Assembly (NCBI GenBank): GCA_047622605.1
Contig: JBLHND010000102.1
Location: 1-13,366 of the forward strand
Reading direction: 5' to 3'
From: Motiliproteus sp047622605
GTDB lineage: Bacteria; Pseudomonadota; Gammaproteobacteria; Pseudomonadales; Balneatricaceae
DNA length: 13,366 nucleotides
The position numbers and the translations under genes were made by a program. Below, in pieces: positions 12,544 through 13,366 of this stretch. The notes beneath the pieces were generated by a model that had not been told where the DNA came from, made no database searches, and saw only the letters and a program-made list of their open reading frames with translations. Every line of letters starts with the position of its first letter. Position 1 is the stretch's first letter.

Positions 12544-13101
12544 ATGAAGATACATTCGTTACTGCTCTGGATAGGGCTGGTATTAGTGGCCGGTTGCTCG
12601 GGGGTGCCGGTCAGTGTGGACTATCAACCCGGATATGATTTCAGTCAGATAAACCGCTATTACTGGCTTTCTCCCAAGGCCGAGCTACAGTCCGCGTCTA
12701 TCTATAACTCAGAGCTGGTAGGGGCGCGGGTAGAACAGGCCGTCGAGCATGAGCTGCTGAGCCTGGGCATCCTCCGGACGGATGCCCAGGCGGATGCCGA
12801 CGTGCTGGTCGGCTATCAGATCGGGATAGAAAAGCTGGTCGATATAGACACCCATCTGGGTCTCAACGGTAGTTTTTCACGGCGCTCGGGTGTGGGCCTG
12901 AGTCTGTTGGGCGGACATTCTCGAGAGTATGACCAGAGCACCCTGGTGATCGATCTGCGGGATCCCGGCGATAATCGGCTGCTATGGCGCGGCATGGCCG
13001 AGCGGCGCCTGAGCCGGTTCGATACTCCGCAGATACATGCCGCCTTTATCGCCGCTACCGTGGCGGCGGTGCTGGTACAGTATCCGCCGCCGCAGCAGTA
13101 A
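12544..13101 (+). CDS. DUF4136 domain-containing lipoprotein
   Basis: A 185-residue predicted lipoprotein. The N-terminus MKIHSLLLWIGLVLVAGC is a type II signal peptide with lipobox VAG-C18; Ser at +2 suggests the outer membrane. The mature part follows the DUF4136 pattern: VSVDYQPGYDFSQINRYYWL near the start, paired helices (ARVEQAVEHELLSLGI), ADVLVGYQIGIE in the middle, then STLVIDLRDPGDNRLLWRGMAERRL, a typical family block, and a C-terminal hydrophobic helix ending VLVQYPPPQQ. The function of the family is not established; members are small envelope lipoproteins. The start is supported by GAGGA upstream and a good promoter at 12487-12515. It lies 28 bases before the next gene on the same strand, with no terminator between, so the two may be co-transcribed. 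Confidence 0.9.
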   Translation: MKIHSLLLWIGLVLVAGCSGVPVSVDYQPGYDFSQINRYYWLSPKAELQSASIYNSELVGARVEQAVEHELLSLGILRTDAQADADVLVGYQIGIEKLVDIDTHLGLNGSFSRRSGVGLSLLGGHSREYDQSTLVIDLRDPGDNRLLWRGMAERRLSRFDTPQIHAAFIAATVAAVLVQYPPPQQ

Positions 13102-13129
13102 ATTAATTCATACATACAGAGCCCTTCTT

Positions 13130-13366
13130 ATGACCCAAATGCCCTCGAAGAAGCGCGAGCCACCCTCGAAAGAAGCGGTGGCTCTGATGCCGCCGTTCCC
13201 CGGGCTGACCCTGGAACAGATTCGGGTCCCCTCGACGCGGGCGGGGTTTGCCGAGGCCTTGGACGATCTCTCCGGCTGTCGCTTTGTGGGCTTCGATACC
13301 GAATCTAAGCCGTGCTTCAGGCCCGGTCAGGTCTCTGATGGACCCCATGTGATTCAGCTGACGACC
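13130..13366 (+). CDS. 3'-5' exonuclease (DnaQ-like/DEDD), truncated by window edge
   Basis: The first 79 codons are visible and the frame is open to the last base. After a lysine-rich start (MTQMPSKKREPPSKEA), residues ~51-79 read RFVGFDTESKPCF...HVIQLTT. This is the first exonuclease motif of the RNase D/WRN-type DEDD family, with metal-binding D56 and E58. The remaining DEDD residues lie beyond the window, so the DEDDy or DEDDh type and the substrate (RNA or DNA) cannot be told. The start at 13130 has only a weak AGAG ribosome site; an in-frame ATG at 13139 is an alternative. The 28-base distance from the lipoprotein gene suggests possible co-transcription. Confidence 0.8.
   Translation, partial: MTQMPSKKREPPSKEAVALMPPFPGLTLEQIRVPSTRAGFAEALDDLSGCRFVGFDTESKPCFRPGQVSDGPHVIQLTT

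Noticed and set aside
13103..13348. 81-codon minus-strand frame opposite the exonuclease start
   Set aside because: The plus strand reads a conserved DEDD exonuclease motif (FDTES) in frame; the antisense product has none.

Overview
The window looks like ordinary chromosome from a gammaproteobacterium. It is fairly GC-rich and has Shine-Dalgarno-type starts. It carries a YacL/UPF0231 gene, an sbcD-sbcC pair with a zinc hook, a DUF4105 periplasmic/outer-membrane protein and a DUF4136 lipoprotein. No tRNA, rRNA, CRISPR array, transposase or phage gene was seen. The species cannot be named from this sequence alone.

Layout: (1) 2-1609 (+), the 3' part of a DUF4105-family gene that begins upstream of the window, ending tail to tail with an unrecognised 63-residue ORF (1623-1814, -). 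(2) 2079-3737, an Lrp/AsnC-type regulator (-) divergent from an EamA/DMT exporter (+), the usual arrangement of an efflux pump with its own regulator. The exporter overlaps the yacL (UPF0231) gene (3712-4110, -) at their 3' ends. (3) 4302-6081 (+), a YadG/YadH-type ABC-2 exporter: an ATPase, a 33-codon chimeric mini-ORF, then the permease, linked by two ATGA stop/start overlaps. (4) 6252-7925 (-), a methyl-accepting chemotaxis protein. (5) 8155-12383 (-), the sbcD-sbcC nuclease operon with a 4-base overlap and a long REP-like inverted repeat just past sbcC. (6) 12544-13101 (+), a DUF4136 lipoprotein with a clear sigma-70-like promoter, followed by the start of a DnaQ-like 3'-5' exonuclease gene that runs off the window.

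The genes are mostly independent housekeeping or transport units. The clearest functional sets are the regulator/exporter pair, the ABC exporter operon and the SbcCD complex, which processes DNA hairpins and protein-blocked ends.

The most unusual theme is a series of short tandem duplications at gene ends and starts: 18 bp x4 at the Lrp start, 45 bp x2 inside the EamA gene, a duplicated ATPase-permease junction with 12-bp repeats, about 3.6 copies of 14 bp over the permease stop, and 14 bp x2 over the sbcC stop. The junction duplication has created a small ORF that joins the permease N-terminus to the ATPase C-terminus. I found no convincing undescribed multi-gene system. The junction duplication and the repeats are the best leads.
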